Positions 62,805 through 64,000 of a stretch of 64,000 nucleotides of DNA are shown piece by piece. The position numbers were made by a program, and so were the translations under genes. How positions within the stretch are numbered: position 1 is the first letter of the stretch; the number at the start of each line of letters is the position of its first letter. This DNA is from Amoebidium appalachense (lineage: Eukaryota > Ichthyosporea), in the NCBI GenBank assembly GCA_963693365.1, contig CAVNZM010000018.1, forward strand, positions 2,356,001 through 2,420,000, in the 5' to 3' direction. The notes under the pieces are model-generated. The model had not been told where the DNA came from. It was given only the letters and a program-made list of their open reading frames with translations, and did no database searches.

Positions 62805-62874
62805 GCGGGACAAGGACCTTCTTGCCCTTCAGCAGGCCATGGCAAGAGCCACCCAGCTGCTGGAATCTTCCGAG
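61413..62874 (+). CDS. 5' exons of an unrecognised gene, continues past window
   Basis: Coding exon 1 (acceptor GTTGCAG at 61390, ATG at 61413, end 61445 before GTGAGT) encodes MTDGSAADGTT. Exon 2 (62803..62874, CACAG acceptor, donor GTACTA) adds LRDKDLLALQQAMARATQLL then ESSE, an amphipathic helix-like stretch. Both junctions are phase 0. An upstream non-coding exon ending at 60854 is likely. No domain is recognised from 35 residues. A possible 14-nt exon before GTAAGT at 63746 is speculative. The rest of the gene lies beyond 64000. Confidence 0.5.
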
Positions 62875-63560
62875 GTACTACTTGCATACATTCCTTACTA
62901 CTTGCATACATTCCTTACTACTTGCATACATTCCTTGCTTATTCTCTATCCCACTAGTGTATGTGCAATGCCAAGAGACGCAGGGGGAGAAAGGGGGGGG
63001 GGGGGGGGGGGGGGGGTAATTAGTAGGGGACATTGTTTTTTATTCATCTTTTTTTTTTGGGAAGGGGGGGTGAGGGGGGGGAAGGAGGTAGGCGGTGCGG
63101 CGGGGGGAGAGGAGGGTATGCGGTGTGGGAGGGGGGTTGGAGGTTAGAGAGGATGCTCGGGAGTCCTGGACGGGAGGTGGGAGAAGGAGGACATTTGGCC
63201 GATTATACAAAATGGACGTATATGGGGGGGGGGAGGGGGGGGTAATAAAGGTCAAAATGCAGGATTCTTTCTGCCTCTCTTCTTTCCCCCCCATCCACTC
63301 ACCCACCCCACCCCCTCCTCCCCCGTTCAATGTTGACACTCTTAGCCTCCTCTATACACACACAACAACCAACTTCCTTGCTTGCTTTTCCGCCTCTGCT
63401 TGACTCCCCTTGAACCTATTGATAAAAACAATCACCCTAGCCTCCCACAACATAACGCCCTGTCGTTTGATCCACACTAACCAACCCCCCCCCCCCAAAA
63501 AAAAAAAACAAAAACAAACAAACAAACAAACAAACAAACAAACACACACACACGCGCACA

Positions 63561-63616
<56 letters not shown>

Positions 63617-63769
63617 CGCACCTCCCCCCCCCCCCCCCCCCCCCCCCCCGGCACAAACCATCAACATCCGCCCTGCCGACTTCCCTGGCATATGAATGAC
63701 CCTTTATTGCCTACGACAATCGATTACGCTACTCAGAAAGAGAAGACAGAGTAAGTTACCCCCGAGACA

Positions 63770-64000
63770 CTGTGTCAGTCCACATGTCTGTGAAATGGAA
63801 GATCCGCATTGTTTACGAGGTGAATGGGCGAAACTCGGGTACTGTGGATGACTTGCCCCTCCCCCCCATCTCCCCTGGTGGATGGGCTCTGCTTATTATG
63901 CATTTTTTATGTGTGGTTTGCACTCTGTGTTGTGTTGTCCCTTGTGAAGGTGTACTTTATACTCTGTAACACTCTCTTACCCCCCCCCCCCCCCCCCCCC
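63770..64000 (+). mobile_element. Diverged poly(C)-tailed repeat, cut by window end
   Basis: GAAACTCGGGTACTGTGGATGAC, then GATGGGCTCTGCTTATTATG and a terminal C tract (from 63982) follow the order of the 18331 copy. The left part (CATGTCTGTGAAATGG) also aligns loosely. It has extra bases in the middle and more substitutions than the other copies. Confidence 0.75.

Overview
This is a eukaryotic nuclear window, very rich in low-complexity DNA. The protein-coding genes have spliceosomal introns, there is a nuclear-type tRNA-Cys with internal promoter boxes, and promoters carry CCAAT, CRE and TATA motifs. The gene set (a MEF2-type MADS factor with animal-like exon structure, a TIMP/netrin-like NTR protein, a secreted CAP protein with a thrombospondin-like segment, and a protein of tandem PSI-like cysteine repeats) points to Holozoa. 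An ichthyosporean or another unicellular relative of animals is most likely, or an early-branching animal. That placement is inference from gene content; no species is claimed.

Layout. 1-13391: microsatellites, long C/G homopolymers, one F-box/leucine-rich-repeat-like gene (3270-4533, one frameshift) and a 233-bp TA-flanked miniature inverted-repeat transposon (9285-9517). 13392-15736: three-exon secreted NTR-domain gene. 15737-21321: repeats only, namely copies of a dispersed ~270-bp element ending in poly(C), a 26-bp minisatellite (16 copies) and a 38-bp satellite (about 47 copies). 21322-29778: a ten-exon gene built of phase-0 exons that mostly carry one PSI-like module each. 33633-35153 (minus): intact single-exon F-box paralogue. 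37281-37352 (minus): tRNA-Cys(GCA). 41509-45270 (minus): MEF2 homologue. 48985-53434 (minus): five-exon CAP-domain secreted protein. 55230-57701: coiled-coil protein with a C-terminal membrane segment, its frame broken at several homopolymers. 61413 to beyond the window end: the 5' exons of an unrecognised gene.

There is no operon-like organisation. The three secreted cysteine-rich proteins would act at the cell surface or outside, the two F-box proteins in ubiquitin-ligase substrate selection, and MEF2 in transcription.

The most unusual thing is the intron architecture. At least a dozen donor sites open directly into (GT)n tracts. Several introns have GT/G-rich 5' ends and C/CA-rich 3' ends that are mutually complementary. 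At several exons a splice acceptor plus the first bases of the exon, or the end of an exon plus its donor, has been tandemly duplicated inside the adjacent intron. One poly(C)-tailed dispersed repeat sits so that its tail lies in the polypyrimidine region of a real acceptor. Exon models are built from reading frame, splice consensus and phase agreement, without transcripts.
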